Positions 24,370 through 41,300 of a DNA stretch of 64,000 nt are shown one piece after another. The notes below the pieces were generated by a model. It worked only from the letters and a program-made list of their open reading frames with translations. It had not been told where the DNA came from and did not search any database. The position numbers and the translations under genes are program-made. Numbering within the stretch: the stretch's first letter is position 1; the number at the start of each line of letters is the position of its first letter. This DNA comes from Paralichthys olivaceus (taxonomy: Eukaryota > Chordata > Actinopteri > Pleuronectiformes > Paralichthyidae), in assembly GCF_024713975.1 (NCBI RefSeq), contig NC_091100.1, positions 20,695,501 through 20,759,500 on the forward strand, written 5' to 3'.

Positions 24370-26343
24370 CAAAAACAAATGTGAAAGTACAGGGTTAGAA
24401 ATGATCCAACAAAAACTGACTGGAGTCACATGCGTGTTTACGCCTCTGAAAGAGCACATTAGACACCATTATTACCTGACGTGCAAACAGAGGGAACAAG
24501 ATGAGGTTGTAAACAGTGAGTAAATACATCAAAACAAATATTACTCCAATAATATTAATGATTTTTTAAGTATTATGCACAGTGTGAGTTTATATATATA
24601 TTTTATTAGAATGTATTTGCAAGGATGTGAATTCTCCCATTTCCTTACCTTGTTTTTTAATTTTATGGACTTTTGGTGTTCAATGATAGCGTCTCTATAG
24701 CATCTGTTTTGAACAGTACAATCACCTTCACCTTCCTGTGACTGACTTCATGACATATCATACACATCAATTCTGTCTTTGAAAGTAGCACTGCACTATG
24801 TTCTTTATTATCCATCAACAGTAAAAAAAATTATGTCACACTGACAACATTTCTTTATTTATATAATAATAATAATGTGATAATGATATATACTATTTAT
24901 ATAAATATTCTTTTAGTTTCCTTAAGATTCATGTGACATCATGAAAAGGGCAGGAAACACAAACAGGCAGGTAATCAGACAGGTTCAAGGTTAATTGGTT
25001 AGTCAGACTCATTTAAAAGAAAAAACAGCATTTAAAGTCCAAATAAGATCAACTTCTATTAAATGTATTGAATTGTAACACACACTGCTTCCTGTGCGAT
25101 GAAAGGTCATTACTGACACCTCAGGTTTGCTCAGTTTCAGTTTTACCTCTAAACAATGTGGTTTAGATTATGTGGTAAACTTTCTTGCCCCACCGAATTG
25201 CTTTATAATGAGGTTGATGCGCACGTACACTTCAGCAATTACTTGTATGAGTACAACGCAACCATACAACATAACACAATGATTGTGCAACATGGTGAAT
25301 TTCCTTTAGTGTAAGGTAATTTGTCAAATAAAACTCATAGCTTGAAGGAAACAATCTTAAACTGTTTTTGTTAAACTCAACAGTAGAAGGAAGCTGTCAC
25401 AAACAGATGTTGAAATTCCTGCTGTAACTAACAGGACCCTATAGCACCTTGTACATTTACTGGTTTCAAATGAGGCAGATTCTAAGAGACATGTCTGTGA
25501 AAGTTTCTTTTCTTCTCACTTTATTTTCTTGGTTTTGTTTATTTCAACGCAGGTTTGTTTCCACAAAGCCCCACAGCACACCACAGCAAACTCACGAAGC
25601 TGGTCTGATAAGTTAAATCTGCAAATCACAAGTGTTCACACACTCGCAAACACACATTACCATGTGGTTAACATGGCCACATCATTGGTGGAGAGCTGCA
25701 GGGCACATTTCAGTCTTAAAATAGATAGTTTCAGTTTGTCTTTCTGCTGACCTCAGTCCTCCTGGTTCCAGAGAAACAGGCACACACACACACACACAGT
25801 TCCTTGAAATCCTCCCACACTCTTGTGTTTTCACACTTAATAAACCACATTTCCCCCTAAAGCCAGTACAGGAATCGGTTGATCACTGTGGAGGCTGGCT
25901 CTGGGAGACAGGAAATAGAAAGCTCCATGTCGACAACTGAACAAAAGTGGTCAGACCTTTTCTCCGTAGCTTGATCTCAGCTGATGTGCTGATACTGCTG
26001 CCCTTTGATGCAGGTCAAGTGATAATTGTGGGGAACTACAGAATTTATGGGTCAGAGAAACTGGTAATGACTCAATTAAACAGGCAAGCATGCACATTAA
26101 CTCATGGATCCATTCATGAGTAAGAAACATTAGAGCCCCATGATCAGACATAACTGACAGAAGGACAGACAATTTCTTCAACTTAAAACCTTTTTGATAA
26201 AGCTTTCAGTGTGGTCTGGATCCGATGAGCCCTGAACCATCCCTTAGTTATGCTGCCAAAGGCCGAGACTGCTGGGGGAAGTCCCATCATGCACTGAGCA
26301 CTTCTCTCTCTCCCTCTGTGCCCCCCTCCCCCACAGTTTATGT

Positions 26344-26345
<2 letters not shown>
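24370..26345. other. Non-coding, no gene recognised
   Basis: It is A/T-rich unique sequence with a short CA tract at 25780-25798. I see no exon with coding character. Confidence 0.45.

Positions 26346-26424
<79 letters not shown>
26346..26424 (+). repeat. (CT)n microsatellite
   Basis: About 34 nearly uninterrupted CT units with one GT interruption, within a wider pyrimidine-rich stretch (26300-26560). Confidence 0.95.
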
Positions 26425-26425
<1 letters not shown>

Positions 26426-26584
26426 ATTCTGCAGATATCTCTCAATAATATTAATAATATTGTTATTATCCATAATAATAATGAGAAATGTGACAGAACT
26501 GTTCCACTACTGTCCCTGGTCTCTCTCCTCTCTTTCCCACCCACCTCTTCTCTCTCCCCCGTTTATCTCTGCTCACCCCGACCA

Positions 26585-26735
26585 GTTGAACCAGCCATCC
26601 GCCCACATTGAGCCTGTTTCTGGAGAATTGTGTTTCCCTCTAATAATTTAACCCTATTATGTAAAGTGCCTTGAGATAATGTACGTTGTGATTTGGCAAA
26701 TACTAATAAAATTGAAATGTATTCAATTAATGTGT
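26585..26735 (+). repeat. Fish interspersed repeat (AGTGCCTTGAGATAA type)
   Basis: It contains TGTAAAGTGCCTTGAGATAA, GTTGTGATTTGGC and an AATAAAATTGAA-type tail ending in TTCAATTAA. This is the 3' end of a very common fish short repeat. A copy in reverse orientation lies at 55365-55600. Confidence 0.7.
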
Positions 26736-26779
26736 ATTACTAATCTGGCTGTTTAACCAAGGAAACAAATATGACTTAC

Positions 26780-26812
26780 CTTCCACTCCCACATTTCATC
26801 AATGAAGTCGTG
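26780..26812 (-). CDS. Weak candidate exon, unidentified
   Basis: On the minus strand a consensus donor GTAAGTC (rc of 26773-26779) follows an open segment reading HDFIDEMWEWK. The acceptor side (GATAG) lacks a pyrimidine tract. The segment ends in phase 0, as needed by the candidate exon at 285-373, but the intron between them would be 26 kb. It may be a chance occurrence. Confidence 0.15.
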
Positions 26813-27128
26813 TCTATCATCAAGGTAGTTGTGTTATTGTTGTCACTTACTGATCCCAGAGCCTGGTGACTGACTGTCAAAAAGTGAATGTGCCACAGTC
26901 AGCAGGATGGCATCTTTGACTGTGGCGAGGAGCCAGAGCACTTAAGCCTGCAGCTACTCTCCATATTGTTCTATCTGCCCCCCACAACAAAACCAGGGCC
27001 TCAGCTGCAAAACACAGCCAGGAGCCGCACTGGGCTGCAGACAGAGGGTCCTGTCAGGGGGGCGTCTGTCGGTCAGGCCCACACAAATTATTCGTCGGAT
27101 TTGTCTGTGTTGTGATACATTTTGAAAA

Positions 27129-28246
27129 ATGACCACCAAAGAGGATGTGAGACTGTTTGATACCACAGCTGCCACACAGGTGAGTTTGTGTGTGTTCAGG
27201 CTCTGTAGCTTCACCGAAGCACTGTTTGGTTGTGTTGATCATGAACTCTCACTGTGCTAATCTGAGCTGCTAAAAAGAAAAAACTTTACGACTTTTCAAA
27301 CGTCACAGGACTCTCAGGGAGATAATACGAGGTCGAGACAGGAACAAGAGGAGAGACTGATCCTGACGGCCTGGAAAAGCATGGTGAGAACACGAGGGAA
27401 TGAAGATCCTGATAACTGTGTCACTTTATACTTTCAATCAATTTTAATTTCAGTTTATCAGAGTAATTTAATATAATTATGTCTGTAATTCTGTATTATG
27501 AATGAACATTAAAGTTTGTGTTGTCATCTACTACACATTCTGAATCAAAGTGAATCAAACAATTCCAAACATTGTTTTCAAGTGGGTGTGTAATTGAAAA
27601 AACATCTGTTTGTGATAGCGTGAAGTGAAGCTTTGTAGTCAGGAAATATAAGTTACACTTTTGAACTTTACACACAGTTGTGCATCAAATTTCCCACTTA
27701 CAGTAAGTGCTGATTTGATCTTTGATCTTCTTTCTTCCCACTTTGTGATGTTATTACCATCAATTACATCATCAATGTTAATTCTACTTCTGATCATCAA
27801 GAGAATGACGACAACCTATTCCTTTCTCTGATAATTAGACAAAGACAAACGTCATCCCTCGCTGGCTTCCCACAAACAAGCTGTTTGTGTGGGTTGAGAA
27901 TCAACCTGTTTTCTTCAAAGTTGTATTTCATCAGAAGTAAAAAATACTCTTTATTTGATTATGTCTGGAGGCGAGTGTTACACACAATCCACATTTTAAA
28001 TAAAAAATAACAGTAGTGGCAGTTGCATATTTTATTAGTGGCAATAGGCTCTTGAGGTGCCTACATTTGAGTATAATAGTGTTTACAATGACATATGAAA
28101 GTTGTTTGTGCCTCTTTTAGTCCTCCACTCTCCATCGGCACAGTCTGTGTGAGGACTCCGCAGCTCCAGGACCAGCTCAGTCTTTCCTGGCCCAGCAGAG
28201 ACAGTCCACCCTGACCAGGAGGGTACTCCGACTACAGCCCAGCTAG
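27129..28246 (+). CDS. hook2: C-terminal exons of a Hook-family dynein adaptor (hook2)
   Basis: Three exons, 27129-27179, 27309-27383 and 28121-28246 (TAG stop at 28244), have good splice sites (CAG/GTGAGT, CACAG/GTGAGA, TTTTAG) and join in phase 0. The second contains QEQEERLILTAWKSM and the third AQSFLAQQRQSTLTRR. These match the conserved end of Hook proteins, where QEEKLIVSAWYNMG is followed by QSFLAQQR and a TRR or SRR tail. Hook proteins link dynein-dynactin to membrane cargo through an N-terminal Hook domain and a long coiled coil. Paralogue choice rests on the neighbours best2 and get3, as on human 19p13. The first exon (MTTKEDVRLFDTTAATQ) has no Hook match and happens to begin with ATG. 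As seen, the module is only 83 aa, and I found no coiled-coil exons upstream. It may be a partial gene, a truncated copy, or a gene with very distant upstream exons. Confidence 0.72.
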
Positions 28247-29461
28247 GAGGCCTCACCTGCAGGGAGAAACAGAGGGGTGCAACCCACTCATGGGCTGGAT
28301 GGAGGGCAAGATTGTGGAAGGAGTTTTTTTCCTGTTTGACCTTGGTCCTCTCTGTGTATTTTGTTTGCTGCTACCACCTCCAGCTGGTCAATGTTGGTAC
28401 TACAGTGAATATTGAAAGATCCTGTTTTTATCTATATCATAACTATAAACGAATGATTAATTATCTGTTCCATTCCTGGTTGTTTTATATTCATACATAT
28501 ATTTTTTGCAGATAAGATCCAGGTAATATAATGCTAAACTATGACTATTTCTTTTATGTCATCAATGTTAAACGTTTTCATTCAATTTGGTTAAATTACT
28601 TTTTTTTAAATAAACAAAAGTGCATTGAAAATCAGTTTTTTAATAATCAGGGTGAATAAAGTGAATAAAATAAAGTTTTAACTCAATTATCTGTCAAAAC
28701 TTGAATTAATGCTGAAAGAAAAAGTAGCATGGACATAAGCAGTTCATTTAGACACATAACTTAAGAACCAGAAATGAATTTTCTTCATAAACACTGTCCT
28801 CTCTGGGAGAACTGACATTTGATTCGCCCGGCTGAACATAATGTAACATAGCACACAGGCTGAAAGTAGGGAGAAATAGCTAAGTATTGTCAAAATGTGC
28901 CCTACATGTAATCTTATGCAGTCATTTTATGCTGAATTTTCTTTGTTAAATAAATGGAGATGTGAAAAACACACATCATTTCACATCAATTGCACCTAGC
29001 ATATTTACTAAGATAGCTGCATCTTGACACCTTCAGCTTCATAGACTTTCGTAATGAGAACTAAACCCTGGTGACTAGTTTTCTAGCTACCATGAGGCAA
29101 CATCTAAATAAAAAAAAATTCCTTTATTGTGTCTAGTTTCCCCTCCTCCCCCTCCTTCCCTTCCTTCCCTTCCTTCAAATACCAAACGTTCCTCCCAGGT
29201 CCCAAATGACGTGTCGTGAAGTTGAGTACAGTTCAAACTGTTGATTTTCAAACACCATCAGTAAGTTGGGGGATGTTTTAGAACTATGAGGGGCTATTTG
29301 GTTATGTGGCAATGTCAGGAAGTGTCACTAATTTCCAAAAAGTGCTCCTCTTATGTCCCCAAAGGTGCAGTAGACTCAAAGTAAAAGTGGAAGCACACAT
29401 TTATAGTTGTGACTGATCTCCCTTGTGCAGTGAAATTAAAACCATAGTTTCAACAGTCAAC
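28247..29461. other. Shared 3' flank of hook2 (+) and best2 (-)
   Basis: The two genes converge here. On the plus strand AATAAA words at 28609-28614 and 28655-28660 could end hook2 transcripts. On the minus strand an AATAAA (rc TTTATT at 29123-29128) lies about 335 bases after the best2 stop. A short CCTT repeat occurs at 29148-29176. I see no other gene. Confidence 0.6.
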
Positions 29462-34494
<5,033 letters not shown>

Positions 34495-35300
34495 TGGTGA
34501 GAGATCACTGGGTCCTCAGGGAGAAAGAGCTGGAAGGAAGAAGAAAACCATTATATCTGTAGGCAACATCTGCAGTGAGACCAGAGCTGATCCTGGAACA
34601 GGGATGCTCAAACTGTCTCATATGCTGTGAACATTAAACAAAAACAAAAGTGGAAAGTTTTAAGATCTGAATCCAGGTAATATTAAAAAGGAAAATATAA
34701 TAATAGTAAAGATAATTAAAAAAACAGAGTGGAAAGGAATTCATATCCATTTGAATAAAAAGCAAAGGCAGAGAACTTACAACCAAAATGTATCAATTCA
34801 GTTATAAAACAGTTTAAGCAATAAAGTAGGGTTCATGTCTTTTGGCATGTGTGCTCCTTAAACTCAGTCTGGAACACATTCACTTTAGATTGTGATATCA
34901 ATTTAACACAACAGACTTTAAACTTAATGCTAATTTATCTTGTCTTTATATTAAAAAAAAGCTTCTTCTCACCTCTTGTGTTTTTTCCCGTGATGAACGC
35001 ACCACTTGCTCAGCGCATCCCTGTGCGTAATTGGCACCGCTGGAGAGGTAGAGTCACATTTTCACTTAGGACAGGACAGTCCTCTCTGTGCTGCTCTGTG
35101 TTCGCCGCTGGTGGAGTATTTCTGTCTTTTCTTCACAGAGCTCATAACTCGGATGTCCCCTGGCGTCAGCTCAGTTAACTCGGGGCTGCTCCGGCTTGTA
35201 ATGGCTGTAATCCCTCGGAGCATCACTCGGTGCGTCCAGTGGTCAGTGCGCCCCCGGGGTTAAATCCCCCCCAAAATGAGGAGGAGGAGCTCGTTAGCGC
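34495..35300 (-). promoter_or_regulatory. best2 5' untranslated exons and promoter region
   Basis: The start-codon exon extends to an acceptor (TTCCAG) ending the 5'UTR part at about 34529. Further upstream a donor GTGAGA (rc of 34967-34972) marks a likely non-coding first exon beginning downstream of a CpG-rich stretch at about 35010-35360. No TATA box was recognised. The transcription start is not defined by sequence alone. Confidence 0.45.
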
Positions 35301-35399
35301 GGCCCCCGACCGGCACAGCGCGGCTCAGTGATGGACCACAAGCGACAGGCCGCAGCGCCGGGGCCACAGAGAGCGCACAGGGCAGAGGAGGGATTATAC

Positions 35400-38318
35400 A
35401 ACTGCAGCAAGTGGACCATGGCAAAGTTTCGTGTTAAGTGATATGAAAACAACAAGCAATTTGCGGCGTTACAGATCCACAAGTCCCCCTTGTTGCGGAC
35501 TGAATATTTTACAACAGAGCACATAGGCGCAGTGGAGACACTTGTCATCGCGCCTCCTTCACCTTTTCCAATTTTACAATTCTTATAATAAAATACAGTT
35601 TTACAGTTGGAGGAGATAATCCCACTTGTTCCAAACGGGACCGAGTCAGTCAGAGTTAGAATCATTTCATGCCTCGACTCCTTTTAATTTACATGAGCAA
35701 CAATATTTTAAACCAGTTTAAGAAAAGGGAAACAATCAGCACACTTGACCCAAATCACAGCAACTTTCCTAAAAGTGGTATGTATTTTTTAAAGTTACCT
35801 TTTGGCAGATTTACAGTAATATTTGTCTGTAAATGTGAACTCTATTATATTTACCTTTTTCATAAAAAAATATAAATTCAATAAAAAAAATGTTCAATCT
35901 AAATGGAAATGTTAAATCTAAACCTATTTCTTAAACGTAAAGATAAATGTTTTAATCTAAATATAAATGACAAAGGTACATTTTAAGTGTTAAATATGAA
36001 GGTTAAACATTAAATACATGGGAAATGTTTGATCTATCTATGTTATCTAAATGTGAATCTCAATATTAAATTAAAACCTAAACGTTCAATGATAAACCTA
36101 AATGTTGAATCTAAATGTTAAAAGTGAATCCTAAATCTTAATGTTTGATATTTAAAATTAACATTGAAATCAAATTCAATATGTCTTTTACAAAAAGGTA
36201 AATGAGTTTACATATATTGTTGTAAACCTGGTAAAAAAAATATATTTTCAGCATGTGCTGCATACATTTAACCATTTAATCCACTGTTACTATCAAAACA
36301 ATATAATATTCCTCACCTTTGTGGGTTCTAAAACAAAATCAGTTTCTTTAATTAACTTTAAACTTTTTCCCTTGTAGTTGGAGCCTGACCAGTAGGAGGT
36401 ACTGCACCCCCTCCTCTTCGCGTCATTGCAAGCTTTTGAATGCAGAACATTCATTTAGAGTATTTTTAAAGTTTGGAAGTTATACTTTTACTTCATTAAA
36501 GGATCTGAACATTTCTCCCACCACTAATTCGGCACCAGGGCATTTCTTTTAATGTAAAAACTCTATTTAACAGAATTAATGCCTTATCGATGATGTTTTA
36601 AAAGGAGATGACACCACAACAGATATTCTATGCTTTTCATTTATATTCTATTTTTTTTTTTTTGCCAGCATCTTTCATTTTGAGCAGGAAAAACACATTT
36701 GTTGGTCCTGAATCCTTTTGCTCGGGGTTAAAAGAGTCTGTCACATACAATCTGCAGCCTGATCAGGACAAAACATCAGATCCAAAGAATGACCACAAAA
36801 GGCTCTGAGCTGAGGCAAGTTCATTTTAATCAACACTTGCTAAATAATTTATAGAAAACAGCTTCGTATTGATTAAAAGCATTCAGTTACAGAGGGGAGA
36901 GATGGAGAGTTTGATTGAGCGGCGTACCTGTCCGTTGGGAAATGAAGGAAATCAAGCATCAGATGAGCCAGTCAGAGTCCACTCCAGGGCAAAGACGCTT
37001 TCCTCACCATTCATTGGTTCAACATCATTAATCAAGCAACATTCAATATATTTTTAATTAATAAGGCTACTGTTTTTCAATAGTGCTCCCATAGGTTATA
37101 GTCTCAAGTAAACAGGGCGGAGATATAATGATATAAAGAGCTGGTGGGAGCATGTGTTGGGGATTCAGCAGAATTAATAATAAAACTTCAGCCATTGAAA
37201 CATCTGGTCCCAACCAGAGGCCTACAATATTCAACTGAGGCCAATAAAGGAAGGGTTGGTAACTTATTGAAATCCTCTTCACGTCCTGATAGCCATCAAT
37301 AAATACCTGTCTGTCACTAACAGACACGTCTGCCTGCGAGCACACTGTTCATGCTCTCATGACGCATGACCGGGGTCTTCACAAGTCTGGGAGACATAAC
37401 CCCTCTGAAGCAGAGACATTAGCCAGCAGTTAGCGAGCTAGTCACAAAAAAGTCTATTGGCGGTTGTAAGCCAGTGAGCTTTCATGTGTTTCGGGGGCAT
37501 AGCTTTGACGAGAGGGACAATGGGAAGGGGGGGTGTGTCTGAAATATGGTGTAGACTTCTAATTTGCTAGCTTCTCCAGGATTACCAACCCTAGCTTTAA
37601 GACCGTCCAGTTAAAACCATAACAGAGGCACAGACTATTTTTAGGTCTCGGTCGAGAACAAAAATTATTTAAGACTACAAGAAATGTTTTTGTTCTTAGT
37701 GTCTGTTTTCATTGCCCTGCCGTCACACTCTAAATCTGTCGACATCTGGACGGAAGGTCCGGATGAGTGTGAGATGAGTTAGTGTAAAATTTCAGTCAAA
37801 AGTCAAACTGGAGAACGCACACAGCCACCAAACCACACAGACTACACATCAACCATCTGAAATGAGGAATACACAGCACCGTCACTGGAAACACTTTTTT
37901 TTTTTTGTTTTTTCACAATCAAAGCTGGGACACTGTGTCAGATGGAGGGGGAGGGTTTTTGTTAAGAAAAAGTTAAATGCTTTGAGTAGGAATAGTTCGA
38001 CTGCCACACGGAGGATATGAAGACACGAGGAGGTGAGGTGAGAGTCAGGCAGCTCTTATCTGTCTTATCTCTAACAATACAGCAGAATATATTAGTGTGT
38101 TTGTGATCAGCTCCCCTTCATTAAGCGCCTGTGTCTCGCTGTAGAAGTGCTCTACTTCAGGTGATGGGCTGACGACTGAGTGGATCATCTTGAGGCTGTT
38201 ACTGTGGGGTTCGAGGCCGGTGTAGGAGGGGGCTCACAGGAGGGGAGGTCAGACTGTAGATAGACGTGTGGTCTGTAAGGAGGGAGTCAGGGGGAGGGAA
38301 GTCCTGCAGGGAGGGAGA
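35400..38318. other. Spacer between best2 and get3
   Basis: It includes a degenerate A/T-rich tandem of AATCTAAATGTTAAA-like words at 35890-36170, a copy of the CCAACCCTAGC-end repeat at 37484-37603, and an A/T-rich remainder. The 3'UTR of get3 occupies an undefined part of its right end. No gene recognised. Confidence 0.5.
37484..37605 (+). repeat. Dispersed repeat (CCAACCCTAGC-end family), second copy
   Basis: It matches 15285-15392 in order: TTCATGTGTTTCGGGGGC, then a G run, then GCTAGCTTCTCCAGGATTACC and AACCCTAGCTTTAA. Both copies have the same orientation. Confidence 0.65.
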
Positions 38319-41300
38319 TCACTTGTTTGGGGGCTTGTATGGTTCCAGAAGTTGCTTAGAGAACGTGTTGACCTTGTCTGCACCTCTGACTTCATGGGGC
38401 AGCAGCGGCAACTTGACTATGTGGAAATCTTCATAAAGGTCCTCCATCTGTACAGAGAGGACAGGCCATGAAAACAGGACAATAACATCTTACACTTAAT
38501 GACAAATATTTGAAATATCATATATTTTGGTTTCAATAATGCATCTGTACAATTAACAGCTTTAAACACAAACTACTGACTCGTACCTGGTCTAAATACT
38601 TGGACTGAATTTTATGGCGGGCTTCACACATTTTGCACGGCCTCTCTGCATCAGGGAAAACAAGTTGGTTGACGATGATGTTGTGCGTGTCGATGCGGCA
38701 CTTGGCCAACTCCTGGATGAGCCGCTCCGTCTCATACAAGGAGAGGAACTCAGCGATACAAACACAGATGAAGGTGGTCTGTTCCTAATGGAGGAGACGG
38801 AATCGGAGAAGGGTTACAACTCGTATACAGAAAAGCTTTTAAAACAACTACTTTAAAGCTAGTGTTGGTAATAGCAGAAAAAATAGCATGAGCAGGAACC
38901 AACACATCCCCTCCCACCAGCCCTCTCATCAAACTACACACCCAAAACACATTAACGCGCACTGACTGACATTTTCATGACTCCCTTTCTAACTTCTGGT
39001 TGTATGTGTCTCTCTGGTTGAAGACTCCAGTCATGTGCAGTGACTGCGTTCAAGTAGTACAGGTCGGTGAGTGATAGGTACATATTCAATCCGTCTGTGT
39101 GTAATCAGATTTGTTAGATGTGTAAAAGAATCTCCAAATGTAATGAGATTTGTCAATTTGTAGATGGATCTGAAAATCGGTATGTAGAATGTGTGCACAG
39201 ATTTGATTTGAAAATATGTAAAGAAAATATCTTAAAATATGTTGGGATGTCTACGTAATGCATGAACCAGTACTAAAGCAATTACTGGGAAAAACGTTAT
39301 TAACATTAATACTTAATTACTTGATTTTTAGTAGGGGTGTAGTCATTGTGACATGAAAACATTATAAAGTATACAGAGAGCTGAAACTGTGGTGTTGATA
39401 GTCCTCTTGTCACAATACTACATGTCCCACCATTGTAGATAGGCGTACAGTAGGAAAAGTTGGGAGGCTGCACCAACAGAGCTCACTCCCACGTACACGT
39501 GCCTCACGTGTATACGCTGTAGAAATGCACACGGCTCAGTGAAGAGAAGGTTTACATTAGAAGTGGATGTCACTAAACCTTATATTGATTTTAATGACTT
39601 AATGAGTGGAATGGATCCTTTTCTCCACCTGCTTCGACTTATCATCGCTATCAATGTACACTACTGACACCACTTCCATGTTTTTGTGAAGGTGAACATA
39701 ATGTAAATGATGGTGGGAACCAGCTACAGAGCAGAAAAAAAACCACAACATAAAAGCAGCTGCACAGTAACACTTGTTATCTTAAAGACACAATAATGTG
39801 ATTTGTTGTTAACTACAAGTGTTGTGTATCTATGTGACTTACAGGGTCTTTGAACTGCTCACTGACTGAGCGGATGACGGGCAGCGTTTCTTCAAGCTTC
39901 GAGGCAAGCTGGTCTGCGTTCATGTCCCCCAGACCGAGCATGTTACACATCTAACAACAAACGACGAGAGAAACAGGTAAATATCATGAAAATCCCAAAT
40001 ATGACGTCATTGCTGCTTTTTCCATTAATCCATTTGTTTTACTATTTCAACTGAAGGCTCATATGAATAAACAATCCTTGTTTGGATTTGTTGGTTCTTA
40101 CCTGTGAGATGAAAGGGCTGATCTGGTTCTTGATCTGCATGAGACGACCCAGTCCACGCTCCACAATGGTGGGAAAGTTAAGCAGCCGCAGTGTGTGGCC
40201 AGTAGGGGCAGTGTCAAAGACCACCACTGAGAAGTTCATTCCTTTCACTAACCTGAGGCACAGGTAGACAACTGTATAACTTATGACTGGACAGCTTTTC
40301 TTTATGGACTCCATCATAGAAGACAAAGGGTTAATGCAGCGGTGGATCAGAGCTGCTTGTAAGAAAATGTGCTTTGGTTTTGTATGGACCAGGAGATCTC
40401 ACCTCATGACCTCTGCGTAGCTCATGGCCTCATCGATGCCAGGGAAGGCGCTCATGGCTTCCTGCATCATCTTCTTGCCCATGCTGAGCATGTTGTCCTC
40501 TTCGAAGAACTCATCAGGCAGCTCTGCTACACCCAGGCTTGGGTCAATCTCCTGCACTCACACACAACACAAACACACATTGACACACAAAACAAAAAGC
40601 ATGTTTTCATGTTGGTTTTTCGGAAGTGACCATCCTCATGACACAGAGGAGATACTGATCTCATGCATGAAATGTCATTTTCCAAAAAGAGCATAGAGAA
40701 ACCTCTTTGATAACAGATGTAGCTGTGATTCTATCTACTTGTTTTAGGAGACTTTTGAAATGTGAGAGGGGTGGGTGTCATTAACATTTGCTGCGTATAC
40801 ACACACATGGTCAGAGCATCACTTGAAATGTTGTTTAGACGGTTTTAATTTAAATGTGTGAACACACCCATGATTCTCAGATGGTGACAGTTACTTTTAA
40901 TCAATAATCGATGTTTGCAAAATTTATTTAACTCCATGTCTTGGCTTTGGTTGCTCACTCAGTTGATACATGGTGTGGTTACCGGATATATGGATGGATG
41001 GAGATAAAATGTGCAAGAAAATCTTTCTGTGGCAATAATAACAAGGAAAAGTATTTTCTTAATTTCTCCTCCACCAAGAGCAGAACAGACAACGTCATAG
41101 CTTTTGCAATTGAACCAGTTAAATAGCAGGTTTTGGAAACCATCCCTAATGGCGTAAAAAATAAAATCGAGTCTAAATTAGCTGCTTTAGTTTCAGGGTC
41201 ATGGTATTGTACATACTAGCTCATTGTATAACACTCATTTTTTACAGGGGCTCTTGGATAGAAAAGACTGTTAATGTTGAAACATCTGAACCTTTCCTTC

